This document shows positions 1-5,871 of a stretch of DNA of 64,000 bases, one piece after another. Source of the stretch: a virus; the IMG/VR virus record IMGVR_UViG_3300031963_000063, positions 21,487-85,486 of that record, one strand, 5' to 3'. The translations under genes were made by a program, and so were the position numbers. The stretch's first letter is position 1; every line of letters starts with the position of its first letter. Below the pieces are notes generated by a model that was not told the DNA's origin, ran no database searches, and saw nothing but the letters and a program-made list of their open reading frames with translations.

Positions 1-39
1 GCCAAGTTTAGATTGCTTCTTAAGGTCAGCAAAAGACAT
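1..39 (-). CDS. gp32: gp32 single-stranded DNA-binding protein (N-terminus only)
   Basis: Only the first 13 codons are inside the window (MSFADLKKQSKLG), running off the left edge. This N-terminus is the one typical of T4-like cyanophage gp32, the helix-destabilising protein that coats ssDNA during replication, recombination and repair. A good ribosome site (GAGGT) lies about 10 bases before the ATG at 39. The neighbours gp59 and gp33 are the usual company of gp32, and gp59 loads helicase onto gp32-coated DNA, which supports the call despite the short length. Confidence 0.8.
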   Translation of the reverse strand, partial: MSFADLKKQSKLG

Positions 40-82
40 TTGGATTACCTCGGATTAATTGGATTCGGGGGATTACTCGGAT

Positions 83-111
83 AGTATAACAGGGTTTCTC
101 TCAACGGTCAA
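83..111 (-). promoter_or_regulatory. sigma-70-like early promoter for gp32
   Basis: On the minus strand TTGACC (111-106), exactly 17 bases, then TATACT (88-83). Each box is 5/6 to consensus. The -35 overlaps the end of the DUF1825 gene, and the start site would fall about 40 bases before the gp32 ATG. Confidence 0.65.
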
Positions 112-433
112 TGTATTTCTTGAGAGATTCAATTGTCTTGTTCATACTATTGAATAAAAATTGCATATCGGTCTCTGGTGGGAATCCCATCAGCGCCACC
201 GACTTGCGTAGTTGCTCTTTCATTTCAACCGCTTCTGGATCGTCTGAAAGGGACAACCTAGTATACATCACTCTCTGCTTTTCTAGCAAGAGCTCAAGTT
301 TCTCAATGTGTTCCAGTTTGGTCTCACGGGGCATTCCACCAAAAGTAAGAATACTTCCGTAAATTTCTTCCTGTAACTTATTGATTTCTTTCAGTTCATC
401 TTGAATAATATCGGAGTCAAAAAAGCTACTCAT
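101..433 (-). CDS. DUF1825-family protein
   Basis: 110 residues, ATG at 433. It starts with FFDSDIIQDE, is helical and charged throughout, and contains LLEKQRVMYTRLSLSDDPEA, the signature I associate with DUF1825, a small family of cyanobacteria and cyanophages with no known activity. Length matches the family (about 105-115 residues). Its start overlaps the end of gp59 by 8 bases, so the two are probably co-translated, between gp59 and gp32. The family assignment is fairly secure; the function is unknown. A structural or DNA-metabolism role could be guessed only from position. Confidence 0.8.
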   Translation of the reverse strand: MSSFFDSDIIQDELKEINKLQEEIYGSILTFGGMPRETKLEHIEKLELLLEKQRVMYTRLSLSDDPEAVEMKEQLRKSVALMGFPPETDMQFLFNSMNKTIESLKKYIDR

Positions 434-1016
434 CTATGATTTCCCGTAAAATCTTTTTAAATTGGAACACATCAATATTTAGAAACGGATTATATTTCTT
501 GATTTTTAGACTGACGATTTCCCACACCGGGTCCAGCAGTTTCTTATCAAACTTATTCCCGAACAGGAATATTTTATCATAGATCACTAGGGTTTCTAGG
601 CTAATCTTCCCGCTCAGGAACTTCTTAAGAACGGGTGGATGACCTTTGGAACAGTTCAAGGCATCGTCTAATTTTGTCTCCGAGAAGAATTCGTTGCTTT
701 GTTCTTTGAACAAGTATGTCAAACTCTGTTGTCTTCGCATCCAATCTGCGTAAGTCCTTTCTCCAGAATTGATAATTTCTCCAATCCATATTTGATTTAC
801 ACTAGTAGATTCTACAAAATTTGCAACTAAAAAATCAACAACTTCTTTATCAGAATATTTTCTCGACGTTTTTTCGAAAAAATATTTATCACGACGACGA
901 TTAAAAGATGTAATAGTTGCTCTTACTTTTTTGTTATATTTGAAGTAATCATATTTTGGATTTGTGAAATGCGACTTTAATGCGAGATACTCACAATAGA
1001 CTTCAAACGGTGCCAT
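426..1016 (-). CDS. gp59: gp59-like loader of the gp41 helicase
   Basis: 196 residues. T4 gp59 binds forked DNA and gp32 and loads the gp41 replicative helicase. The diagnostic stretch RRRDKYFFEKTSRKYS (residues 40-55) closely follows the T4 gp59 segment around RRDKYFFQK. The rest is an all-helical protein of about the expected length (T4: 217). It sits between the DUF1825 gene (8-base overlap) and a homing endonuclease gene that separates it from gp33. ATG at 1016 is the only early start and lies 3 bases after the endonuclease stop codon. Confidence 0.85.
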   Translation of the reverse strand: MAPFEVYCEYLALKSHFTNPKYDYFKYNKKVRATITSFNRRRDKYFFEKTSRKYSDKEVVDFLVANFVESTSVNQIWIGEIINSGERTYADWMRRQQSLTYLFKEQSNEFFSETKLDDALNCSKGHPPVLKKFLSGKISLETLVIYDKIFLFGNKFDKKLLDPVWEIVSLKIKKYNPFLNIDVFQFKKILREIIDE

Positions 1017-1018
1017 AA

Positions 1019-1519
1019 CTATTTTTTCTTTTCTCTGTGGTATTTTTCCCTCTTATATTTTAGCACATCATCTCTATTTTGTTCATACCATTTTTTATAA
1101 GTTTCTTTTCTTTGTTCTTTTCTTTTTTCTCTATATTGTTTTTGTTTATCTGGATTATCTTTATAATACTGTCTATGATATTTTCTATTCCACTCTTGAA
1201 TATGTTTTTCTCTTTCAGCAAGGTCTCTGGATATTATGTTTCCATCTACACCACCATCCCTTAAATTAATTAGAATGCCTCCGTCACTTTTTCTACCATA
1301 AAGAGAAATAAGCCACTTTTCATATTCGTAACTTTCTTCTTCATTTTCAAATTCTTTAACGATTACTATTCTATCTTTTGGGGGACAGATATTTGCCCCG
1401 CCTCTAATATGAGGTTTATAGCACCTTCTACCAATACCTTTACCAACATAGTAAGGAGTCCTGTCTTCTCTCAAATAGAGATAAACGTAATACATTTCTG
1501 CTCTTAACTTAGGTGACAT
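1019..1519 (-). CDS. GIY-YIG family free-standing homing endonuclease
   Basis: 166 residues. The N-terminus has YYVYLYL (10-16) and PYYVGKG (22-28), the divergent form of the GIY and YIG strands found in phage endonucleases, followed by R and E residues expected of the nuclease fold. The C-terminal third is a lysine, arginine and tyrosine-rich DNA-binding tail. It interrupts the usual gp33-gp59 neighbourhood and has its own exact late-type promoter box (TATAAATA at 1530-1523) just before the ATG at 1519, a common layout for mobile phage endonucleases. It may promote its own spread into phages lacking it; no intron is visible. Confidence 0.75.
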   Translation of the reverse strand: MSPKLRAEMYYVYLYLREDRTPYYVGKGIGRRCYKPHIRGGANICPPKDRIVIVKEFENEEESYEYEKWLISLYGRKSDGGILINLRDGGVDGNIISRDLAEREKHIQEWNRKYHRQYYKDNPDKQKQYREKRKEQRKETYKKWYEQNRDDVLKYKREKYHREKKK

Positions 1520-1522
1520 AAG

Positions 1523-1530
1523 TATTTATA
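1523..1530 (-). promoter_or_regulatory. T4-late-type promoter box for the homing endonuclease
   Basis: Exact TATAAATA on the minus strand, ending 4 bases before the ATG at 1519. This is the T4 late consensus used by gp55/gp33-directed polymerase. A transcript starting the usual few bases downstream of the box would have almost no leader, so the box could also act from read-through. Confidence 0.6.
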
Positions 1531-1532
1531 CA

Positions 1533-1557
1533 AGAAAAGGGCAGCAAGTGCCCCCTT
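1533..1557 (-). terminator. hairpin after gp33
   Basis: Minus strand GGGGGCA-CTTGC-TGCCC followed by TTTTC. Five paired bases plus a short T tract, located between gp33 and the endonuclease. Weak to moderate intrinsic terminator. Confidence 0.5.
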
Positions 1558-1605
1558 CTCACCTGAAAAGTGTCACCTAAGTCAGGCACTATTATTTATC
1601 TCCCA

Positions 1606-1866
1606 TTATAGAGGCAATCTTGCTCGGGAAGTTTTCTTCATGAAATTGAGACGAGTTGCATCCCACTTAAGTCTTTCTTTTAAAGGTTTTGAAATGAGTT
1701 TAGTAACTGATTCTACCTCAAGACTATTGATTTCACAGTAATGACAAATAGCATCAATATAATTCATATTTTCTGCTGCCACAATATGTTCAATCTCAAG
1801 AGCAAACTTGGAAGGTGTTAAAAACTTATTCTCGATTGCCTGTTCTAGTTCTTTATTTGGTTCCAT
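1606..1866 (-). CDS. gp33: gp33-like late-transcription co-activator
   Basis: 86 residues from ATG at 1866 (MEPNKELEQAI). A longer frame is open to 1971, but that would overlap the exonuclease by over 100 bases; the chosen start overlaps it by 14 and has GGAA upstream. The pattern EHIVAAENMNYIDAICHYCE followed by a basic, proline-containing end matches T4 gp33 (EKMVEKFGMTYLEATTAFLE). gp33 bridges host RNA polymerase, the sigma-like gp55 and the sliding clamp at late promoters. Late-type boxes elsewhere in the window fit its presence. Confidence 0.75.
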   Translation of the reverse strand: MEPNKELEQAIENKFLTPSKFALEIEHIVAAENMNYIDAICHYCEINSLEVESVTKLISKPLKERLKWDATRLNFMKKTSRARLPL

Positions 1867-2533
1867 ATAGTTCCAGTCTATCTCTAACAAACTCTCTAAT
1901 GTATTGGGTGAGGAGTTTGATGTACTTTGATTTGTCTCTTTCTTCATAAACGACGCATTCTCCATTTTCACAAGCCATGATGATTACAAGTTTTTTGACT
2001 GGAATACCAGTCAGTTCGTATAGCATACAACCATATGCCATACACTGAACAAAATAATGTTCAATCCACTCTCGTGGTTTAGGTTTTTTAGAAGTTTTAA
2101 AGTCGATTATTGATAGTTCGCCATCAAACTCGGCAATACAATCTACGGTTCCAGCAATACCTAACTGCTTGCTATAAAGAGAACCTTCAAGAGCATGAAT
2201 ATTATTTATACGACTAAAAGTTGACTTAGAAATCTTGAATAAGAAATCTGAAAGAGGTTGAACTTCTGGAAGATCTTCATTTCTAAGATGATGTTCTGCA
2301 AGAGTGTGCATATCAGTTCCACGACTAGTTGCCTGTCGTGTAATTTTATCTGCTTCTTCCTCTCCAACTTTTTTACGCCAGTTTGCAAAGAATTGACGAT
2401 TTTTGTGACTGGTTACAGACGTAATCGATACGAGTTTTAAGAGTTGATCTTCGTCAGGAACTTTATAATAACGAACACCATCTATAGTTTCTCTCTCAAG
2501 TTGAGGGAGATTCAAATCAACATGATTAAACAT
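1853..2533 (-). CDS. RecB-like PD-(D/E)XK exonuclease
   Basis: 226 residues, ATG at 2533 overlapping the phoH stop (TGATG). An upstream in-frame TTG is less likely. The PD-(D/E)XK core is visible: Asp in GTVDCIAEF (about residue 131), IIDFKTSKK with Asp 144 and Lys 146, and the downstream Gln-Tyr helix VQCMAYG (about 163-168). This is the arrangement of the RecB, Cas4 and MGME1 nuclease branch. It probably trims ssDNA or flaps during recombination or host DNA breakdown. The four cysteines of true Cas4 are not apparent, so a Cas4 iron-sulfur cluster is unlikely. Confidence 0.8.
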   Translation of the reverse strand: MFNHVDLNLPQLERETIDGVRYYKVPDEDQLLKLVSITSVTSHKNRQFFANWRKKVGEEEADKITRQATSRGTDMHTLAEHHLRNEDLPEVQPLSDFLFKISKSTFSRINNIHALEGSLYSKQLGIAGTVDCIAEFDGELSIIDFKTSKKPKPREWIEHYFVQCMAYGCMLYELTGIPVKKLVIIMACENGECVVYEERDKSKYIKLLTQYIREFVRDRLELYGTK

Positions 2534-3291
2534 CAAAAACCTGCTTCCATTTTTGCCATAATGTATTCTTTAACAAGTCCAGAACGAACAATGTCTTCTA
2601 CACCAAATTCAATTATATCAAAAGATGGCATTTTACGCAATACAGTCATAAAATCTACAATACCATTTCGTTCGTTAGTCTTCTGTAAGTCTGACTGAGA
2701 TGCATCACCACAGAAGCAAATTTTGGTATTTTCACCAACACGAGTGATAATAGAATCCAATTCGTGGAAGTTTAGGTTTTGAAACTCATCTACAATAATA
2801 ATTGCATTATCAAGAGTTGTACCACGCAAAAATGAAGTGGACCAGAACTTGATGGTTTCTTGTGATTTGAGATTTCCATAGAGCATCTCGAAGTCTGCAT
2901 CAGAGGGCATCTGGAACATATACTTCACCATATTCTTATAAGGAATCTGGTAAATATCTGCCTTATCATCGTGAGTACCAGGCAGGAATCCAATCTCTCT
3001 TGTGGCGACTAAAGAACGAACAAGATAGATTCTCTCGTAAGGTGATTGCTCATCAAGAACATCTTGAAGTGCATTATAAAGTGTAATAAATGTTTTACCT
3101 GTTCCCGCACAACCATAAGCAACAATATGCTTGTCGTCATTATAAGATTCAAAAAACTTTTTTTGATTTTCAGTAATTGGTTCAATATCAATTAGATATT
3201 CTGCACTCAGAGGTTTTCTCCTCTTCATTTGTTTTGCTGTCAGACCAACTCCGATTGGTTGGTCAATAGATCCTCTTTTCCGTCTTGCCAT
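2533..3291 (-). CDS. phoH: PhoH-like P-loop ATPase
   Basis: 252 residues. Walker A GCAGTGKT at 60-67 and Walker B IIIVDEFQNLN at about 165-175 are the PhoH pattern (the host form usually reads DEAQN). A basic N-terminus (RRKRGS) precedes the ATPase domain. PhoH is near-universal in T4-like cyanophages; it is an ATPase of debated role (RNA metabolism or phosphate stress) and no Pho box is evident here. It starts on the stop codon of the preceding 82-residue gene (TAATG), and its own stop overlaps the exonuclease start. Confidence 0.93.
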   Translation of the reverse strand: MARRKRGSIDQPIGVGLTAKQMKRRKPLSAEYLIDIEPITENQKKFFESYNDDKHIVAYGCAGTGKTFITLYNALQDVLDEQSPYERIYLVRSLVATREIGFLPGTHDDKADIYQIPYKNMVKYMFQMPSDADFEMLYGNLKSQETIKFWSTSFLRGTTLDNAIIIVDEFQNLNFHELDSIITRVGENTKICFCGDASQSDLQKTNERNGIVDFMTVLRKMPSFDIIEFGVEDIVRSGLVKEYIMAKMEAGF

Positions 3292-3539
3292 TAGATTTTC
3301 TTTACTCGTGAACCAGGTGCTTTTGATGCTTTTCCAAGAACATCATTCCAACCAGGATGTTTAGAAATTAATTTGTTTTGCCATTCACCAACCTCTCCAG
3401 GAGAAGGACAAGTTGATGGATCGGACCAATCACGGATCCAATCTGGGTTATCTTTTTTCCACTGGTCCCAATCGTGGATGCTCATTTCCACTTCTTTTTG
3501 TTCACCAGTTTTTGTATTCACTACGGGGTACGTTGGCAT
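3291..3539 (-). CDS. Small conserved cyanophage protein, FmdB-like N-terminus
   Basis: 82 residues beginning MPTYPVVNTKTGE, then a Trp-rich stretch (HDWDQWKKDNPDW) and a basic end. The opening resembles the first strand of FmdB-type zinc-ribbon proteins, but the CxxC pairs are missing (there is a single Cys), so zinc binding is not expected. I recognise it as a recurring gene of T4-like cyanophages with no established function. It overlaps the phoH start. Confidence 0.7.
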   Translation of the reverse strand: MPTYPVVNTKTGEQKEVEMSIHDWDQWKKDNPDWIRDWSDPSTCPSPGEVGEWQNKLISKHPGWNDVLGKASKAPGSRVKKI

Positions 3540-3563
3540 TGTTAGAAATTCAAGATAATTTAT

Positions 3564-4199
3564 TTAGATCCACTCAAGGGCGTCTGATACCGTTGGAAAT
3601 TGTTCGATAAACACTTTCTTACAATCAAGTGCAATATCCATATGCTCTCTCTGAGTTCCATTTGCAGAACGAAGATTGATATAATGTATCCATGACCTGC
3701 ATGATCCACTCATATAGATGCGTGTGGGGGTCGCCAAGGGCAATACAAATCTTGCACACTCCTTTGCCACCTCAGCATCTAGAAGTTGCTTGTAGAGTTC
3801 CATACCTGCCTTAAAATGGTCATTGATCTTCAACCACAAGTCTGCTTTTAGTTCTTCAGGAAGATCATTAGTGGAATTCTGACGATTCTTGGTGTCCTGA
3901 CGACGAAGTTCTGGTACAGGAATTTCCTCACCTAGCAAAGAAGAATCTGCATAACGTTGTGAAAATTCTTGGTATGTAAAACTCCTGTGTCGTAAAATTT
4001 GTGCTGCGATGCCACGATTTGTTTCGATCTCAAGAGTCATAAAAGACTGCTCAAAAACAGACCAATGATTATGCTTAATACAATAAGCAAGCAACTTGGC
4101 ATAGTTTTCGTTGTCTTGATTCGCAGGGTTGCTAACTCTAGCAACATACGCCATTGTTTTTTCTGCATCGGGTGTCACACTGATGAGTTTTACTGTCAT
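3564..4199 (-). CDS. thyX: Flavin-dependent thymidylate synthase ThyX
   Basis: 211 residues. Converts dUMP to dTMP using methylene-tetrahydrofolate, FAD and NADPH, feeding phage DNA synthesis. The ThyX motif runs from RHRSFT (70-75) through SQR (80-82); the usual RHRxxSxxxxSxR has Thr in place of the first Ser here. The C-terminal part around SCRSWIHYINLR matches the family. Length is typical. Its ATG overlaps the stop codon of the upstream 55-residue gene (ATGA). Confidence 0.93.
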   Translation of the reverse strand: MTVKLISVTPDAEKTMAYVARVSNPANQDNENYAKLLAYCIKHNHWSVFEQSFMTLEIETNRGIAAQILRHRSFTYQEFSQRYADSSLLGEEIPVPELRRQDTKNRQNSTNDLPEELKADLWLKINDHFKAGMELYKQLLDAEVAKECARFVLPLATPTRIYMSGSCRSWIHYINLRSANGTQREHMDIALDCKKVFIEQFPTVSDALEWI

Positions 4200-4363
4200 T
4201 TCTTTCCAAATCCTTTTGATGTTTTTGCTTCCAGTTCTGCAAGTTCTTTCTTTACTGCTTGCAGTTGTTGTTTCATTTCTACAATTCTTTCTTCAGTATA
4301 AAGGTGATCTTGCTTGACAAGTCTTTCAAGCAATTTCACGAGTTCTCGTGCTCTACTAGTCAT
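4196..4363 (-). CDS. Small coiled-coil protein (55 aa)
   Basis: MTSRARELVKLLERL, then a continuous Lys/Glu/Leu heptad-like helix to the end. Stop overlaps the thyX ATG by 3 bases, and the start overlaps the preceding 58-residue gene. No recognised domain; probably a homo- or hetero-oligomerising helix. Confidence 0.65.
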   Translation of the reverse strand: MTSRARELVKLLERLVKQDHLYTEERIVEMKQQLQAVKKELAELEAKTSKGFGKK

Positions 4364-4532
4364 CTAAATCAGAATCCTCAAAAATTTCATCGTAATCTAA
4401 AATTGGTCTGTTTCTGACTTCTGGTTCAGTATATTTACTGTATGCAGAAACATCAGAATACACTTCTGCTTTGAGAGAATCAACTAAGAGTTCTAGATTA
4501 CGAACAATGAGTTTTAGTTTGTCTTTATCCAT
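4356..4532 (-). CDS. Small acidic protein (58 aa)
   Basis: Starts MDKDKLKLIVRNLELLVDSL and ends in a strongly acidic tail (EIFEDSDLDD). It overlaps the next gene by 8 bases, the first gene of a unit that continues into thyX. A terminator-promoter element lies directly upstream (4554-4591). No family recognised. Confidence 0.65.
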   Translation of the reverse strand: MDKDKLKLIVRNLELLVDSLKAEVYSDVSAYSKYTEPEVRNRPILDYDEIFEDSDLDD

Positions 4533-4553
4533 AAGATATCATTCTCTCAAAGC

Positions 4554-4591
4554 ATTTTATCATAAAAAAAGGAGGGGATCAACCCCTCCTT
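4554..4591 (-). promoter_or_regulatory. Fused terminator and promoter upstream of the 58-aa gene
   Basis: Minus strand: GGAGGGG-TTGAT-CCCCTCC followed by seven T, a strong intrinsic terminator (4570-4591) that works in either direction. The loop supplies TTGATC (4582-4577); exactly 17 bases later comes TAAAAT (4559-4554). Termination of the upstream tiny genes and initiation of the next unit thus share the same bases. Confidence 0.6.
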
Positions 4592-4597
4592 AAAAAT

Positions 4598-4684
4598 TTA
4601 CTTATAAATCCACTGAATGTACGTTGATAACAATATCGTCATTAACGCAATTGCAGCAGTTGAAGAAATTAGAAATTGTACCAT
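4598..4684 (-). CDS. Tiny single-span membrane peptide (28 aa)
   Basis: MVQFLISSTAAIALMTILLS then a short tail ending QWIYK. One hydrophobic segment of about 20 residues. Its ATG overlaps the stop of the preceding 32-residue gene (TGATG) and a strong terminator follows its stop by 7 bases. Function unknown. Confidence 0.5.
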   Translation of the reverse strand: MVQFLISSTAAIALMTILLSTYIQWIYK

Positions 4685-4782
4685 CACTTTGCTCCAACTA
4701 GTTGTGCTAGTTGTGCTTGATGACGACGATCTTCTTTTTGTTTTTGTTCTTTAATAAGTTGTAGGAAGTTAAGTTTTTTCAC
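4684..4782 (-). CDS. Tiny basic peptide with GTG start (32 aa)
   Basis: GTG start at 4782 with an excellent ribosome site (GGAGG, 7 bases before). Product MKKLNFLQLIKEQKQKEDRR and then a Gln/Ala-rich tail. It overlaps both neighbours (GTGA with the 52-residue gene, TGATG with the 28-residue gene), the hallmark of translational coupling. Confidence 0.55.
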   Translation of the reverse strand: MKKLNFLQLIKEQKQKEDRRHQAQLAQLVGAK

Positions 4783-4937
4783 TTCTGCACCTCCGCATTT
4801 CTGCAAGGACGGTATGCTACTCCACGATATGTGTTTTGTGGATGAGCAGGAGCGTGTGTTTGGTTATACCATGACACATACTCTTTCTTTGCATTTTCGG
4901 TGTCGTACTGACAACCTCTATAAACGACTTTAGACAT
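4779..4937 (-). CDS. DUF4278-like protein (52 aa)
   Basis: Two YRG motifs (YRGCQY at 6-11, YRGVAYRPC at 37-45) recall cyanobacterial DUF4278 proteins, which carry a YRGxxY signature. Strong ribosome site AAGGAG precedes the ATG at 4937. Function unknown. Confidence 0.6.
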   Translation of the reverse strand: MSKVVYRGCQYDTENAKKEYVSWYNQTHAPAHPQNTYRGVAYRPCRNAEVQK

Positions 4938-4968
4938 TAGGTTTTCTCCTTAATTTTGAGGCTAAAGA

Positions 4969-5140
4969 GCGTTCCTTCAGTCGGCTTTTGCGTCTATGGG
5001 ACAAGTTTTTGGAGAGACTTGTTTAATCTCCCAAATTAAATCATTCTTTGCTTGTTTGGGAATATCTACTGTGTAAATTCTCCCAACCATTAATTGTGCC
5101 TGTAAGCAAGTTAAAATGATTGCTTCCATAGATGAACGTT
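4969..5140 (-). promoter_or_regulatory. Second glutamine-riboswitch-like element, split by the 50-aa ORF
   Basis: Seen: AACGTTCA at 5140-5133 leads into TCTATGG (5132-5126), which contains the ATG of the 50-residue gene. At the far end CCATAGA (4999-4993) is an exact 7-bp complement of TCTATGG. It is followed by GACGCAAAAGCCGACT and GAAGGAACGC (4978-4969), whose GAACG pairs with CGTTC at 5138-5134. Known: CGUUCA and GAAGGAACGC are blocks I recall from the glnA/Downstream-peptide glutamine riboswitch. Inferred: a related aptamer whose internal loop holds a gene. Confidence 0.4.
4977..5129 (-). CDS. Small protein (50 aa) inside the riboswitch-like element
   Basis: ATG at 5129; MEAIILTCLQAQLMVGRIYT then a polar C-terminus with PKTCPIDAKAD. 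Two cysteines and a weakly hydrophobic N-terminus suggest export or membrane association but give no family. Its start and stop both lie within paired segments of the riboswitch-like element. No strong ribosome site is present. Confidence 0.5.
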   Translation of the reverse strand: MEAIILTCLQAQLMVGRIYTVDIPKQAKNDLIWEIKQVSPKTCPIDAKAD

Positions 5141-5397
5141 CCGTTCCGAGTCGGCTTACTTCCGTCCTATTTAATTTTTAGCACTTTATAATTACGTCTT
5201 TTCGCAATTCTAATAGCAATCGGTCTTCAATCTTTTGGTGAACAACATCGTCGTTTTTAACGATGTCCATTAGTTCCCACGCTGCATTACAACTTATTGT
5301 GACTGGATATTCAGTTTTGATAAGTTGTGGTGAAGCAACAGAAAGAAGTGGAACCCATGCTAAAAGCAAAAGTGCTTTAGTCATAGGATGAACGTTA
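5134..5397 (-). promoter_or_regulatory. First glutamine-riboswitch-like element, split by the 68-aa ORF
   Basis: Seen: AACGTTCATCC at 5396-5386, ending one base before the ATG of the 68-residue gene. Twelve bases after that gene stops comes TAGGACGGAAGTA (5169-5157), then AGCCGACTCGGAACGGAACGTT to 5135. AACGTTC pairs 7 bp with GAACGTT, and TCCTA pairs 5 bp with TAGGA. Known: CGUUCAUCC and GGACGGAAGUA are blocks I recall from the cyanobacterial glutamine riboswitch. Inferred: a glutamine-sensing leader carrying an ORF in its loop, starting at the mRNA 5' end. Confidence 0.45.
5178..5384 (-). CDS. Small exported protein with signal peptide (68 aa)
   Basis: MTKALLLLAWVPLLSVAS is a clear signal peptide with a likely cut after Ala-Ser, leaving about 50 residues with a single internal Cys (SCNAAWELM) and a C-terminal Cys. 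Probably periplasmic. It is the first gene after the NtcA-type box and -10 element. Its ATG touches the 5' block of the riboswitch-like element. No family recognised. Confidence 0.65.
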   Translation of the reverse strand: MTKALLLLAWVPLLSVASPQLIKTEYPVTISCNAAWELMDIVKNDDVVHQKIEDRLLLELRKDVIIKC

Positions 5398-5404
5398 GGG
5401 GATT

Positions 5405-5410
5405 ATTATA
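5405..5410 (-). promoter_or_regulatory. -10 element for the nitrogen-linked small-gene cluster
   Basis: TATAAT (5410-5405) within a small palindrome TAGGGG-N9-CCCCTA (5396-5416). No recognisable -35, which fits an activator-dependent promoter. The start site would fall near 5398, so the RNA would begin at the riboswitch-like block. Confidence 0.5.
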
Positions 5411-5441
5411 CCCCTATTCATAGTATATAGGTAGTTTTGTG

Positions 5442-5457
5442 TGTATTTCCTGATACA
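5442..5457. promoter_or_regulatory. NtcA-type binding site
   Basis: TGTA-N8-TACA, an exact match to the extended GTA-N8-TAC recognition sequence of the cyanobacterial nitrogen regulator NtcA. It lies 32 bases upstream of TATAAT; closer TAN3T-type alternatives (TATACT, TACTAT) lie 15-17 bases away. The usual class II spacing is about 22, so the exact promoter geometry is uncertain. Confidence 0.5.
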
Positions 5458-5502
5458 ATTTTAAAAAACTTTAGAAACCAAAAATTTTGCCGGAAAAATT
5501 TC

Positions 5503-5515
5503 CCCCTATTTGGGG
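5503..5515 (-). terminator. Short hairpin after the 117-aa gene
   Basis: CCCC-AAATA-GGGG followed by GAAATTTTT on the minus strand, directly after the stop of the 117-residue gene. Only four pairs; weak. Confidence 0.35.
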
Positions 5516-5517
5516 AA

Positions 5518-5871
5518 TCACTTCCTCTTTTTGGTTTTCGGTGCTTGATAACCCCACAGTTTAGGATTGATTCTACCATAACCAAAGTCAATACTCTTCA
5601 AATTCTCACGAAACTTATCCCAGTACATATCAAACAATTTAGATCTCGTACCTCTTGTGAGATCAAAACAAATATTTTCTTCTACAAAATACTTGACAAT
5701 ATAAGCATCATTTGGTGCTTCTTTAGTGCAAACTTCAGCATACGAACCATTTTCAATCAGAACATCACACCCATAACGTGCTTTGCAATTCTCTTTTTCT
5801 GCTGGTGTCCAATAATCCATATGCTTTTCCGTATTGTGGGGTTTTTCAACTACATCACGAACTTGACTCAT
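5518..5871 (-). CDS. Conserved cyanophage protein (117 aa), unknown function
   Basis: Start chosen at ATG 5871 (MSQVRDVVEK), which overlaps the DUF6433 stop (ATGA) and has GGAGG seven bases before; an upstream in-frame ATG lacks this. The protein has aromatic-rich patches (DYWTP, FDMYWDKF), three Cys and a very basic end (KTKKRK). No domain recognised. It is coupled to the DUF6433 gene. Confidence 0.65.
   Translation of the reverse strand: MSQVRDVVEKPHNTEKHMDYWTPAEKENCKARYGCDVLIENGSYAEVCTKEAPNDAYIVKYFVEENICFDLTRGTRSKLFDMYWDKFRENLKSIDFGYGRINPKLWGYQAPKTKKRK

Larger units (their letters stand above)
1507..1582. repeat. 12-bp inverted repeat flanking the endonuclease promoter
   Basis: ACTTAGGTGACA at 1507-1518 and its exact reverse complement at 1571-1582. 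The left arm covers the first codons of the endonuclease (ATGTCACCTAAGT on the minus strand). The 52 bases between hold a hairpin and the late promoter. Confidence 0.7.

Noticed and set aside
1593-1600. GATAAATA just after gp33 as a late promoter
   Set aside because: It is followed by a terminator-like hairpin and a second, exact late box closer to the endonuclease start.
1853-2533. Cas4 nuclease
   Set aside because: The RecB-type core is present but no cluster of four cysteines is visible and no CRISPR genes are nearby.
4756-4798. ATG at 4798 as start of the tiny gene before 4684
   Set aside because: That frame stops after about nine codons; the GTG at 4782 with GGAGG gives the longer, coupled gene.
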